Shown here: in pieces, positions 1 to 7,955 of the stretch
Layout: each line of letters opens with the position of its first letter
How positions within the stretch are numbered: the first letter of the stretch is position 1
Origin: Deltaproteobacteria bacterium
GTDB lineage: Bacteria > Desulfobacterota > Deferrimicrobia > Deferrimicrobiales > Deferrimicrobiaceae
Length of the DNA: 18,974 nucleotides
Direction of reading: 5' to 3'
Assembly (NCBI GenBank): GCA_003105225.1
Contig: PQAK01000071.1
Coordinates: 1 to 18,974 of the forward strand
Position numbers and translations under genes: made by a program
The notes under the pieces: model-generated
Told to the model about the DNA's origin: nothing
Databases searched by the model: none
What the model saw: the letters and a program-made list of their open reading frames with translations, nothing else

Positions 1-2273
1 AGCAACGGGTTCTTGTGCATCTCCTTGAGGCGGATCCAGCGCCGGTCCACCTCGGCCTGGAACCGGTCGAGCACGGGCTTGCAGTCGGGCTTCAGCATGT
101 GCTTGGTCTTCCCCATCTGCTTGAGCCACTCGGTCACCGGGACCTTCTTCCCCTTCTCCTCCGGGTCGTAGTTGATCGTCGTGATGCCGTGCTCGACCTC
201 GTAGAGCGGGAAGAAGCAGCAGTCCACCGCCGCCTGGATGATCGGGACGGAGATCCGCTCCTCGGTCTTCCACGCCAGCGGGCACATGGAGATCATCTTC
301 ACGAAGACGAGCCCCTCCTCCGCGTACTTCTGGGCCTTGGCCGCCTTGCGGATCATGTCGCGCGGGTTGCTCTCGGCCACCGTGCAGACGTACGGGATGT
401 GGCACGCCGCGAAGATCTGCGCCGTGTCCTTGTGGTGCGTGGCCTTCCCGTGCTGGTACGGCCCGTAGTTGGAGGTCGAGGTGGACTGCCCCAGGGGGAC
501 CGTGAACGAGAGCTGGGAGCCGGTGTTCTGGTACCCCTGGTTGTCGTACTCGAAGATGATCATCCGGGCGTTGCGCATCGCCGCGCCGACGGAGGGCCCC
601 AGCCCGATGTCGTGCCCGCCGTCTCCGGTGACCATGATGAAGGTGATCTTCTCGTCCTTCGGGATCTCGCCGCGCTTCTTGCGCTCCTCGAACATCTCGA
701 CGACGCCGGAAAGGGTCGCCGCGCCGTTCTGGAACAGGTTGTGGATGTAGGTGATCTTGTGGGAGGTGTACGGGTAGCCGGTCGTGACCACCATCCCGCA
801 GCCGGTGTGGAACAGGATCACCACGTGCCCCTCGATCCCCTTGAGGAACGTGTTCATGTTGACGAAGATGCCGCAGCCGGGGCAGGCGCCGTGGCCCGGG
901 GCGATCCGCTTCGGGCGCTCCGTCAGGGTCCGCAGGTTCACGCCCTTGATGTCCATCTTCCCCTCGGCGGAGGTCTCGAGCCGGACCAGGCCCGACGCCT
1001 GGACCTCGCCGATCGGCTCGAACGCCTGGGGAGGCGTGAAGTCCTTGTCGCCGGGGTTGACCCCGAAATAGTCGTAGGGGACCTTGACCTCGCCGGCCCT
1101 GGCGATCTCCAGCGCCTCGGAGAGCATCGCCTCGGCGTCCTCGACGAAGTACTCCTTGCCGCCGACCCCGTAGATCCTTCCGGCGACCTGGGTGGCGTTC
1201 CCCTTGACGCCCTGCAGGGCCGCCTTGACCTCGATGGTCATGGCCCCGCCGTAGGCGCCGAAGTTGTCCTGCCGGTCGGCGACCACGAGCCCCTTCACGT
1301 TCGAAAGCGCGTCGCGGATCTCCGCGACCGGGAACGGCCGGATCACGTTGGGCCGGATGAGGCCGACCTTCTTCCCCTGCTTCCGCAGGGCGTCGACCGC
1401 CTCCTTGGCGGTCTCCGCCGCGGAGTTCAGGATGAACAGCGCCGCCTCGGCGTCCTCCATCCGGTAGAGCTCGACGAACGGGAACCGGCGGCCGGAGAGC
1501 TTCTCGTATTCGGCGAAGACCTTCTTGATGACGCTGTCGGCGCGGACCATCGCGTCGGCCTGCTGCTTCTTGTTGTTGATCTGGTCCGGGTCGTTCATGT
1601 ACGGCCCGATGGTGACCGGCTTGCGCGGGTCGACCGACGTCACCGTGGGGACGAACGGGCCCAGGAAGTCCCGCACCACCTGCGCGTCGGCGAAGATCTC
1701 CACCCGGCGCTTCTGGTGCGAGGTGAAGAAGCCGTCGAAGGCCACCATCACGGGAAGGCGCACCGCCATGTCCTCGCCGATCTTCGGGGCCATGAGGTTC
1801 ATGTCGTAGACGGCCTGCACGTCGGAGGCCATGAGGATGATCCAGCCGGTGTTCATCGCCAGCATGATGTCGCTGTGGTCGCCGCGGATGTCGAGGGGGC
1901 CCGACACCGCGCGGGTGACGATGTTGAACACCATCGGGAAGCGGGTCCCCGACTGGACCGGGAGCTGCTCGAACGCGAAGAGGAGCCCGTTCGCCGAGGT
2001 CGCGTTGAAGACGCGCCCGCCCGCCGTCGTCGCGCCGAAGCAGATCCCCGCGGCGCCGTGCTCGCCGTCGCCCGGGATCATCCGGATGTTGTGCTCCCCT
2101 TCCGCCTTCATCGCGTCGAGGGTCTCCGCGATCTCCGTGGAGGGGGTGATGGGGTAGTACCCCATGACGTGGTAGTTGATCTGCTTGGCCGCCGTCGCCG
2201 CGATCTCGTTGCCGCTCTGGACGACCACTACCTGCGCCGGCCGCGCATCCGTCTTCTTCGCCGTTTCGGCCAT
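1..2273 (-). CDS. 2-oxoacid (pyruvate):ferredoxin oxidoreductase, fused alpha-beta subunit, 3' end cut off by the window
   Basis: Oxidises a 2-oxoacid, probably pyruvate, with CoA to acyl-CoA and CO2 and passes the electrons to ferredoxin in the cytoplasm; in anaerobes the same enzyme can also run as pyruvate synthase. I translated the minus strand by eye: 757 codons are open from ATG 2273 with no stop before the window edge. The alpha part (about residues 15-410) has YYPITPSTE near 39-47, the usual pyrimidine-binding start of this family. The beta part has GHGACPGCG near 458-466 and GDGGHDIG near 549-556, which bind thiamine pyrophosphate, and a later CPLAWKTEER stretch. Start choice: GAGGGAGA lies just upstream. 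It follows the gamma-delta gene by 38 bp, so the two form one operon. Substrate is inferred; a 2-oxoisovalerate or 2-oxoglutarate enzyme cannot be excluded. Confidence 0.9.
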   Translation of the reverse strand, partial: MAETAKKTDARPAQVVVVQSGNEIAATAAKQINYHVMGYYPITPSTEIAETLDAMKAEGEHNIRMIPGDGEHGAAGICFGATTAGGRVFNATSANGLLFAFEQLPVQSGTRFPMVFNIVTRAVSGPLDIRGDHSDIMLAMNTGWIILMASDVQAVYDMNLMAPKIGEDMAVRLPVMVAFDGFFTSHQKRRVEIFADAQVVRDFLGPFVPTVTSVDPRKPVTIGPYMNDPDQINNKKQQADAMVRADSVIKKVFAEYEKLSGRRFPFVELYRMEDAEAALFILNSAAETAKEAVDALRKQGKKVGLIRPNVIRPFPVAEIRDALSNVKGLVVADRQDNFGAYGGAMTIEVKAALQGVKGNATQVAGRIYGVGGKEYFVEDAEAMLSEALEIARAGEVKVPYDYFGVNPGDKDFTPPQAFEPIGEVQASGLVRLETSAEGKMDIKGVNLRTLTERPKRIAPGHGACPGCGIFVNMNTFLKGIEGHVVILFHTGCGMVVTTGYPYTSHKITYIHNLFQNGAATLSGVVEMFEERKKRGEIPKDEKITFIMVTGDGGHDIGLGPSVGAAMRNARMIIFEYDNQGYQNTGSQLSFTVPLGQSTSTSNYGPYQHGKATHHKDTAQIFAACHIPYVCTVAESNPRDMIRKAAKAQKYAEEGLVFVKMISMCPLAWKTEERISVPIIQAAVDCCFFPLYEVEHGITTINYDPEEKGKKVPVTEWLKQMGKTKHMLKPDCKPVLDRFQAEVDRRWIRLKEMHKNPL

Positions 2274-2298
2274 CGTGTTCTCCCTCGGTTCGCTTATT

Positions 2299-2335
2299 TC
2301 AGGAACTTATATCAGGAACTTTTTTTCAGGAACTT
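2299..2335 (-). repeat. Three near-tandem AAGTTCCTGA copies at the end of the gamma-delta gene
   Basis: The 10-mer TCAGGAACTT (AAGTTCCTGA on the coding strand) occurs at 2299-2308, 2312-2321 and 2326-2335. The first copy in reading direction encodes the C-terminal Lys-Phe-Leu, the second contains the stop codon in another frame, and the third is in the spacer before the alpha-beta gene. An A7 run separates the first two. Confidence 0.85.
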
Positions 2336-3340
2336 GTGCTTGACGGTGATCTTGTCCATGTCCTGCTCGGCCTCCTTGGCCGGGACCAGGGCGCCGAACT
2401 TGCAGATGTAGGTGCACCGCAGGCACCCCTTGCAGTACTGGTAGTCGATCCCCAGCAGGACCATCCCGTCCTTGCCCGTCTTCGGGTCCTTCCCCTTCTC
2501 CCAGACGAAGCAGTAGTCGGGGCAGGTGATGTCGCACTCGCCGCAGCGCGTGCACTTGTCCATGAGGAACAGCGGGATCATCCCCGTGCGGCTGGTGGAG
2601 AGGTCCTTGAACCGGGAGTTTCCCACCGAGTAGATCGTCCCGCCGATCGGGGCGTTCTCGTAGCCCAGCTTGGGCACCTCGCGCCGGAACGGCGTGGACG
2701 GGTACTTCCCGTCGACCGGGAACTCCTCGAACTTCACCTCGTCGTAGCCGCGCTTCAACGCCGCGAGGTTCCCCTTCATCAGCGCCGGGTACTTCTTGCC
2801 GAACGCTTCCTGGATCGAGGCCTCGACCGCCTTCCATTCGAAGAACCCCGCCGCCTTCATGATCGCGCCCATCATGACCATGTTCACGCGGGAGCCGGTG
2901 GCCATGGCGATCTCCATCGCGTCGACCACGCCGACCTTCCCGCCCTCGAGCTTCAGGAAGTCCCGCGCCTCCGCGGGGGTCTTGCGGGTGTTCAGGATCA
3001 CCGTCGTCTTCCCGGGCTTCGCGCCCGCGGTCACCGGGACCGACTTCGCCAGCGCCTCGTGGAAGATCGCAAGGACGTGCGGCTCCTCGACCGGGCTGTT
3101 GACCCGGACCTGCTGGTCGGCCTCGCAGATCCGGACGAACGCCTTCACCGGCGTCCCCTTCTTCTCGGAACCGTACGAGGCGAACCCGGCGCCGTTCATC
3201 CCCATCCCGATGATCGCCGCCTCGGTGAGGATCTTCCCCGCCACGTTCGCGCCCAGTCCGCCGATGCTCTCCATCCGGATCTCGAAGAACCCGAGATCGT
3301 TTTTCACCGGCAGCCGGCCCGCCGCACCGCTCTGATTCAT
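2312..3340 (-). CDS. 2-oxoacid (pyruvate):ferredoxin oxidoreductase, fused gamma-delta subunit
   Basis: Provides the gamma (CoA-side) domain and the two-cluster ferredoxin domain that carries electrons away from the thiamine centre of the alpha-beta subunit. The 342-residue protein has the gamma signature ESIGGLGANVAGKIL at about 24-38 and FASYGSEKKGTPVKAFVR at about 53-70. Near the C-terminus are two [4Fe-4S] motifs, CTRCGECDITCP and CKGCLRCTYICKFGAL. Gamma and delta are separate genes in many archaea, so this is a fusion. The ATG at 3340 has GAGAGGGG a few bases upstream. It starts 100 bp after recR with no obvious terminator between, so partial read-through from the dnaX-recR genes is possible; a TATAAA lies in the gap, but I found no convincing -35. 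The last codons sit in a threefold AAGTTCCTGA repeat. Confidence 0.92.
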   Translation of the reverse strand: MNQSGAAGRLPVKNDLGFFEIRMESIGGLGANVAGKILTEAAIIGMGMNGAGFASYGSEKKGTPVKAFVRICEADQQVRVNSPVEEPHVLAIFHEALAKSVPVTAGAKPGKTTVILNTRKTPAEARDFLKLEGGKVGVVDAMEIAMATGSRVNMVMMGAIMKAAGFFEWKAVEASIQEAFGKKYPALMKGNLAALKRGYDEVKFEEFPVDGKYPSTPFRREVPKLGYENAPIGGTIYSVGNSRFKDLSTSRTGMIPLFLMDKCTRCGECDITCPDYCFVWEKGKDPKTGKDGMVLLGIDYQYCKGCLRCTYICKFGALVPAKEAEQDMDKITVKHKFLKKSS

Positions 3341-3440
3341 CGCTTTGCCCCTCTCGCTTTATATTCCGGATCCATTCCTTCCATTCCCTCGCAACCCCTG
3401 CTGGTTTTTTTGCACCGCCGGCGTACCGTACGGGCCCGTC

Positions 3441-4037
3441 TCAGACCTCGCGTCGCCCCTTCATGGCGCGGCCGACGGTGATCTCGTCGGCGTACTCCAG
3501 GTCGGACCCGACGGGCATGCCGTAGGCGATCCGGGTGACGCGGACGTTCAACGGCTTGACGGCGCCTGCAAGGTAGGAGGCGGTGGATTCCCCTTCCGCC
3601 GTAAGGTTCGTCGCGAGGATGACCTCCTCGACCCCCCCCTGCGAAATCCGTCCCAGCAGCTCGCGGATGTGCAGATCCTCGGGCATCACCCCGTCGATCG
3701 GTGAGATGGCGCCCCCCAGGACGTGGTACCTTCCCTTGTATTCCCCGCTTTTCTCGATCGGGATAATGTCGGTAGGGTCTTCAACGACGCAGATCAATTC
3801 ATCCCGGCGGGCGGGGTCCGTGCAGTACGCGCACGGGTCCATATCCGCGATGTTAAAACATTTCGAGCATCTTACCACAGCATCGGAAAGGCCGGCAATA
3901 GCCTCGCCCATCTCCCGGAGCGCGGCGGGAGGCATCTTCAGCATGTGGAGCGCAAGGCGCGTCGCCGTCTTCTCCCCGATGCCGGGGAGACGGGTGAGCA
4001 TCCCGATGAGGCGGCGCAGCGGCTTGGGATAGGACAC
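3441..4037 (-). CDS. recR: Recombination mediator protein RecR
   Basis: RecR works with RecO (and RecF) to load RecA on single-stranded DNA at gaps during recombinational repair. The 198 residues match the usual family length. Visible parts are the helix-hairpin-helix LPGIGEKTATRLALHML (about 17-33), a four-cysteine zinc site (C57, C60, C69, C72) and a Toprim domain beginning ICVVEDPTD (82-90) and running to GMPVGSDLEYADEITVGRAM. The start is GTG at 4037, four bases after the ybaB stop, which fits translational coupling; the Shine-Dalgarno match is poor. No later ATG would keep the first helix. Confidence 0.96.
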   Translation of the reverse strand: MSYPKPLRRLIGMLTRLPGIGEKTATRLALHMLKMPPAALREMGEAIAGLSDAVVRCSKCFNIADMDPCAYCTDPARRDELICVVEDPTDIIPIEKSGEYKGRYHVLGGAISPIDGVMPEDLHIRELLGRISQGGVEEVILATNLTAEGESTASYLAGAVKPLNVRVTRIAYGMPVGSDLEYADEITVGRAMKGRREV

Positions 4038-4041
4038 GGCG

Positions 4042-4350
4042 CTACGACAATCCCGGAAGGTTGATGCCGCCCGTGATCTTCGCCATCTCCGCGGCCATCA
4101 TCTCCCGGGAGCGCGCCAGCGCCTCGTTCACCGCCGCACGGACGAGGTCCTGGAGAAGGTCGACCTCCCCCGGTGAGACGACTTCCTTCTCGATCCGCAC
4201 CGACAGGATTTCCTGCCTCCCGTTCGCGACGACGGTCACCATCCCGCCCCCCGAGGAGGCCTCCACGGTCCTCTCCGCCAGTTCCTCCTGGAGCTTGGCC
4301 AGCCGGGCCTGCATCCCCTGCGCCTGCTTCAACATATCCCGCAGATCCAT
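4042..4350 (-). CDS. ybaB: YbaB/EbfC family nucleoid-associated protein
   Basis: A small dimeric DNA-binding protein that coats the nucleoid; its precise role is not settled, but it is almost always found between dnaX and recR. The 102-residue product starts MDLRDMLKQAQGMQARLAKLQEEL, with the long N-terminal helix of the family, followed by the Gly-rich turn EASSGGGMVTVVANG and a C-terminal helix with VNEALARSREMMAAEMAKITGG. It begins three bases after the dnaX stop and ends four bases before the recR start, so the three are surely co-transcribed. Confidence 0.95.
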   Translation of the reverse strand: MDLRDMLKQAQGMQARLAKLQEELAERTVEASSGGGMVTVVANGRQEILSVRIEKEVVSPGEVDLLQDLVRAAVNEALARSREMMAAEMAKITGGINLPGLS

Positions 4351-4353
4351 CCC

Positions 4354-6072
4354 TTATCCCCCTTCCGCCTCTTCCTCTCCGGACTCGCCCGGCGCCTGCT
4401 CTTCGGCCCCGGCGGCTCCCGGGAACGGCGTCCCGCCCGGCGCGGGCCGGACTTCCAGGATCGTCGCTCCCTCGAACTCGCGGAGCACCTCGGTCAGCAG
4501 CGGGTCCGACAGCGCCCGCTTCTCCGGCCGGTCCCCCCCTTTCCCTACGGCTCCTTCCGCTTCAGGGCTTTTTTTTTCCCCCGAAACGACGAGCCGCACC
4601 TCGAGCTTCTTCCCCGCGACCTCGGCGATCGCCTGCAGGAGGACGGGCCATTTGTCCTCTTCCCGCAGACGGTCGAGGTGTATCTGGTGGGGCGACGTGA
4701 TGACGAACTCGTCCCCCTCCCGCCGTCCCTTCATCTGGGAAAGGAGCCCCAGCAGCAGGACGGTCTTTTTCTTCGCGCCCAGATTTTTCAGCAGCGCGTC
4801 CCAGAGATCCCCCTCTCTCCCCTTGCGGACCTCCGCACCGGGCGATGCCGCCGGGGACGGATGGAGGGGCGGTGCGCCTGCCTGCGCCGATGCGGGAGCC
4901 GGCATCGGGCGCCTTGCGAAGGTCGTCTGGGACGGTCCCTTCTGCGGCCCGGAGTCCTCCGCCATCCCAACCACGTCGAGCAGCCCGGGGGCGTTGACCA
5001 GCCTCAGGAGGAGCAGCTCGAACCCCAGGCGCGGGAACTCCGTGCCCAGCACGTCCTTTTCCGAGCGGAAGGCGATGTCCAGGAGGAACATCCATTCCTC
5101 CCGGCTCTTCCGGCCGCACAGCTCCTTGATGCGCGCAAGCGAGGAGGGGGAGTGGCGGAAAAGCAGCCGGTCGTCCTCCGTGAACTTCCATACGGCCGCA
5201 TCCCGCAGGACATCCACCAGGGAGAGGTAGAGATACTTCATGTCGGCCCCGCGGGACAAAAGCGCCGAGAACTTTCCGATCGCCTCGCCCGCGCCGCCCG
5301 ACGCCACCGCGCCGGCAAGGTCGATCGCCGCCTCCGTGCCGACCAGGCCCAGCATCTCCTCCACGAGCGACGCCGTGATCCGCCCGCTTCCGGACACCGC
5401 CGCCTGCTCGAAGATCGACTGCCCGTCCCGCATGGACCCGAACGCATAGCGCGACATGAGCCCGATGGCGTCCTCTTCGCATTGGATCCCCTCGGTTTCG
5501 GCCATCTCCTTGAGGCGCTTCCGGATCTCCTCGTCCGAAAGCATCCGGAAGTCGAAGCGCTGCACGCGGGAGAGGATCGTGTCCGGGATCCGGTTCGGCT
5601 CGGTGGTGGCGAAGACGAAGACGGTATGGGGAGGCGGCTCCTCCAGGATCTTCAGCAGGCCGTTGAAGGCCGACTTCGAGAGCATGTGCACTTCGTCGAT
5701 GATGTAGATCTTGTATCGCAGGCGGGAGGGGGCGTAGGCGGCGTTCTCGCGCAGGCGGCGGACGTCGTCGATGCCGGTGTTGGACGCCCCGTCGATCTCC
5801 TGGACGTCGGTGGCGGCTCCCGCCAGGATCTCCCGGCAGGCGGGACATTCCATGCAGGGGGATGCGGTGGGGCCCTTCTCGCAGTTGAGCGCGCGGGCGA
5901 GGATCCTCGCGAAGGTGGTCTTGCCGACGCCCCGGGTCCCGGAGAACAGGTAGGCGTGGTGGATCTTCCCGAGGGAGATGGCGTTGGCGAGCGCGCGGGT
6001 GACGTGCCCCTGCCCGACGACCTCATCGAACCCCTTCGGGCGCCATTTCCTGGCCAGCGCCTCGTATGCCAT
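4354..6072 (-). CDS. dnaX: DNA polymerase III subunit tau (and probably gamma)
   Basis: Clamp-loader ATPase of the replicase; tau also ties polymerase cores and helicase together. The 572-residue protein has Walker A GTRGVGKT (45-52), a zinc module with C64, C73, C76 and C79, the DEVH box (126-129), the arginine-finger region SRVQRF (168-173), and then a Pro/Ala-rich linker and tail. The frame is open to 6138, but the ATG at 6072 is preferred: GGGGGGGAG sits just upstream, the protein then begins MAYEALARKWRP like other DnaX proteins, and the longer version would overlap the SRP RNA. An A9 run at 4569-4577 falls after codon 501, and a -1 slip there ends the protein at 503 residues. Confidence 0.95.
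   Translation of the reverse strand: MAYEALARKWRPKGFDEVVGQGHVTRALANAISLGKIHHAYLFSGTRGVGKTTFARILARALNCEKGPTASPCMECPACREILAGAATDVQEIDGASNTGIDDVRRLRENAAYAPSRLRYKIYIIDEVHMLSKSAFNGLLKILEEPPPHTVFVFATTEPNRIPDTILSRVQRFDFRMLSDEEIRKRLKEMAETEGIQCEEDAIGLMSRYAFGSMRDGQSIFEQAAVSGSGRITASLVEEMLGLVGTEAAIDLAGAVASGGAGEAIGKFSALLSRGADMKYLYLSLVDVLRDAAVWKFTEDDRLLFRHSPSSLARIKELCGRKSREEWMFLLDIAFRSEKDVLGTEFPRLGFELLLLRLVNAPGLLDVVGMAEDSGPQKGPSQTTFARRPMPAPASAQAGAPPLHPSPAASPGAEVRKGREGDLWDALLKNLGAKKKTVLLLGLLSQMKGRREGDEFVITSPHQIHLDRLREEDKWPVLLQAIAEVAGKKLEVRLVVSGEKKSPEAEGAVGKGGDRPEKRALSDPLLTEVLREFEGATILEVRPAPGGTPFPGAAGAEEQAPGESGEEEAEGG
4562..4577 (-). other. A9 slippery run and -1 frame stop in dnaX, probable gamma-subunit site
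   Basis: On the coding strand the zero frame reads GAA AAA AAA AGC. Slipping back one base, or inserting one A during transcription, gives AAG CCC TGA, so translation stops two codons after the slip at 4562-4564. E. coli dnaX makes gamma by -1 ribosomal frameshifting on AAAAAAG, and Thermus dnaX by transcriptional slippage on A9. The match of run and adjacent stop is seen directly; use of the site is inferred. Confidence 0.7.
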
Positions 6073-6101
6073 ACGGTATAGCTCCCCCCCCGGAACTCCC
6101 A

Positions 6102-6230
6102 CCGGGGGTCCGCCGGCGGCCAGGGGAACCGCCGGCACACGGAGCCGTGCGGCTACCGCTGCTTCCTTCCGGACCTGACGGGGTTTGCCGCCTTCCGTTG
6201 CGGCGGGCCTGGCCGCCGGCGCACCCCCGG
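6102..6230 (-). ncRNA. ffs: Signal recognition particle RNA (4.5S RNA)
   Basis: RNA scaffold of the SRP that binds Ffh and helps target nascent membrane proteins. The minus strand holds the near-invariant domain IV sequence TCAGGTCCGGAAGGAAGCAG at about 6159-6178. The ends form a long hairpin: 23 nt at 6208-6230 pair with 6102-6124, with a single G-G mismatch. This sets the limits to about 129 nt; the exact ends are estimates. It lies between tRNA-Ser and dnaX, and the dnaX start follows about 30 bp after its 3' end. Confidence 0.93.
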
Positions 6231-6328
6231 AAGGGCCGCCGGATCATGCCTTGACGTGGAAGATCCATACTACGGGGAAACCATCACCGGCGCAAGGGCG
6301 GGTGCCTCGCGCCCCGGCTAAGGCAAAA

Positions 6329-6421
6329 TGGCGGAGGGGGTGGGATTCGAACCCACGTGGCGGCTCGCACCGCCAAGTCGATTTCGAGTCGACCCCGTTA
6401 CGGCCACTTCGGTACCCCTCC
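6329..6421 (-). tRNA. tRNA-Ser(CGA)
   Basis: Cloverleaf with acceptor stem GGAGGGG (6415-6421) pairing with CCCCTCC (6333-6339), anticodon stem GTCGA/TCGAC around loop CTCGAAA (anticodon CGA, reading UCG), a long class II variable arm GGCGG-TGCGAG-CCGCC, the TTCGAAT T-loop, and an encoded CCA at 6329-6331. The long variable arm and anticodon both say serine. Confidence 0.95.
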
Positions 6422-6436
6422 GCGCGAGAGGGAGGT

Positions 6437-6466
6437 ATTATAGCGGAAACGCGTATAAGCTGGAAA
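6437..6466 (-). promoter_or_regulatory. Sigma-70-type promoter of tRNA-Ser
   Basis: A perfect -10 TATAAT (6437-6442) and a -35-like TTTCCA (6461-6466) are separated by 18 bp. Transcription would start near 6430, about nine bases before the mature tRNA. It may also feed ffs and dnaX. It lies immediately upstream of the divergent cls start. Confidence 0.6.
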
Positions 6467-6486
6467 GCGAGGCGGGGAGGCAACCG

Positions 6487-7926
6487 ATGCACGACGGCTG
6501 GCGGATCGCCGCGCTCGTACTCTCGACGGCGGGATACGTCTTCGCCCTCATCCTCATCCCCCGGATCATTCTCGAGCGACGCCAGCCCGCCGCCACCGTC
6601 GCCTGGGTCCTCTCCATCGCCCTGCTTCCCGTGGTGGGGGTCCCCCTCTATTTTCTCGTGGGGGGGCGCAGGATCCGGAGGCACATCCGGGCCAAGATCG
6701 TGGCGTCCGGCTCCATCAAGGGCCCCGTCGAGAGCCGGGTGCGGCCCGAGGATCTCCCCTCCCCCATCGCGGCGTCCTGCGGACGCGTCCTTTCGACGAC
6801 CGGGGCCCCCATGCCCGTCGCGGGAAACCGCGTCACCGTCATCGAAGGCGGGGTGGCGGCATTCGATGCGGTCCTCGGCCTGATCGAGGGGGCACGCGAC
6901 CACATCCACGGCCAGTTCTTCATCCTGGACGTCGACGTGATCGGGAAGCGGTTCATCCACGCGCTCGCCTCCCGGGCAAGGGCGGGGGTACGGGTCCGTC
7001 TCCTGCTGGACGCCGTCGGGTCCTGGCGCGCCCTGCTCGGAATCGTGGGCCCCCTGCGGAAAGCGGGGGGACATGTCGCGGCGTTCCTTCCCGCCCTCCC
7101 GCTGCACCGGAAGTGGTCGGCCCACCTCCGGAACCACCGCAAGCTTCTGATCGCGGACGGGCGGGCCGCGATCGTGGGCGGGATGAACATCGGGAAACGC
7201 TACATGCGCCCCCGGGCAGGGCGCGGCCTGTGGCGGGACAGCGCCATGACGGTCGAAGGGGCCGCCGTCCGGGACCTGCAGCACCTGTTCCTCGACGACT
7301 GGGCGTTCGCCACGGAGGAAACCGCCCCCGAAGGGGACCTGTTTCCTCCCCTTCCCCCGCACGGCACCCGCCTGCCGGGAGGAATGCTCCAGGTGGTCGC
7401 TTCGGGACCCGACCGGGCGATGCGCCCCATTTACCAGGGAGTCTTCACGGCGTTCACGCTGGCCCGCAGGCGAATCTGGATCGCGACGCCCTACTTCGTC
7501 CCCGACGACGCGATCAGCACCAGCCTGGAAAATGCCGCCCTGAGAGGCGTCGACGTGCGCCTCCTCGTTCCGAAGAAATCGGATCTCAAGACGGTCTGGC
7601 TGGCGGGGCGCTCGTACTTCGAGGATTTGATGGCTGCGGGAGTGAGGATCTTCCTCTACCAGCCGACCAACCTCCATTCCAAGGTGCTGATCATCGACGA
7701 CGACGTCGGGGTCGTGGGCTCCTCGAACGTGGATATCCGCAGCTTCTTTCTCAATTTCGAGCTGGGGGTATTCGTATACAGCGGAAAGGAGATCGATGCG
7801 CTTTCGGCGGGGTTCGAGACGGACCTCCTCTCCGCGATCGAACTCGACGCCGCCCGGTTCCGCCTCCGCCCCCGGCTTGCCCGCCTCCTGGAGGACACAG
7901 CCCGGATCTTCTCCCCGCTGTTCTAG
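6487..7926 (+). CDS. cls: Cardiolipin synthase, phospholipase D superfamily
   Basis: Membrane enzyme that condenses two phosphatidylglycerol molecules (or PG with another phospholipid) to cardiolipin. The 479 residues match bacterial Cls length. Two N-terminal membrane segments (about 7-26 and 38-58) are followed by two HKD motifs: NHRKLLIADG with H217 and K219 and GGMN at 231-234, and NLHSKVLIIDD with H397 and K399 followed by GSSNVDIRS. The frame stays open upstream into the tRNA, but the ATG at 6487 has GGGGAGG six bases before it and gives the standard N-terminus. It stands alone on the plus strand and converges with tadA, 29 bp from its stop. Confidence 0.93.
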   Translation: MHDGWRIAALVLSTAGYVFALILIPRIILERRQPAATVAWVLSIALLPVVGVPLYFLVGGRRIRRHIRAKIVASGSIKGPVESRVRPEDLPSPIAASCGRVLSTTGAPMPVAGNRVTVIEGGVAAFDAVLGLIEGARDHIHGQFFILDVDVIGKRFIHALASRARAGVRVRLLLDAVGSWRALLGIVGPLRKAGGHVAAFLPALPLHRKWSAHLRNHRKLLIADGRAAIVGGMNIGKRYMRPRAGRGLWRDSAMTVEGAAVRDLQHLFLDDWAFATEETAPEGDLFPPLPPHGTRLPGGMLQVVASGPDRAMRPIYQGVFTAFTLARRRIWIATPYFVPDDAISTSLENAALRGVDVRLLVPKKSDLKTVWLAGRSYFEDLMAAGVRIFLYQPTNLHSKVLIIDDDVGVVGSSNVDIRSFFLNFELGVFVYSGKEIDALSAGFETDLLSAIELDAARFRLRPRLARLLEDTARIFSPLF

Positions 7927-7955
7927 GAAACTTAAAGAACGTCCCTAAGTTATTG

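Noticed and set aside
15..2411. Plus-strand open frame of 798 codons
   Set aside because: It is antisense to the alpha-beta oxidoreductase, whose motifs are unmistakable; its translation is Arg/Leu/Val/Asp-rich low-complexity, as expected from a high-GC shadow frame.
3341..3440. Terminator between recR and the gamma-delta gene
   Set aside because: Short GC palindromes are present, but the T7 run is on the plus strand, the wrong side for minus-strand termination.
4061..6081. Long plus-strand frames opposite dnaX and ybaB
   Set aside because: Ser/Arg/Pro-rich translations with no domains, antisense to well-recognised genes.
6073..6138. N-terminal extension of DnaX
   Set aside because: It would overlap the 3' part of the SRP RNA and lacks the family start; the Shine-Dalgarno supports 6072.
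7929..7951. AACTTA...TAAGTT inverted repeat between cls and tadA as a bidirectional terminator
   Set aside because: Six AT-rich pairs with an 11-base loop and no T-run on either strand; too weak to call.
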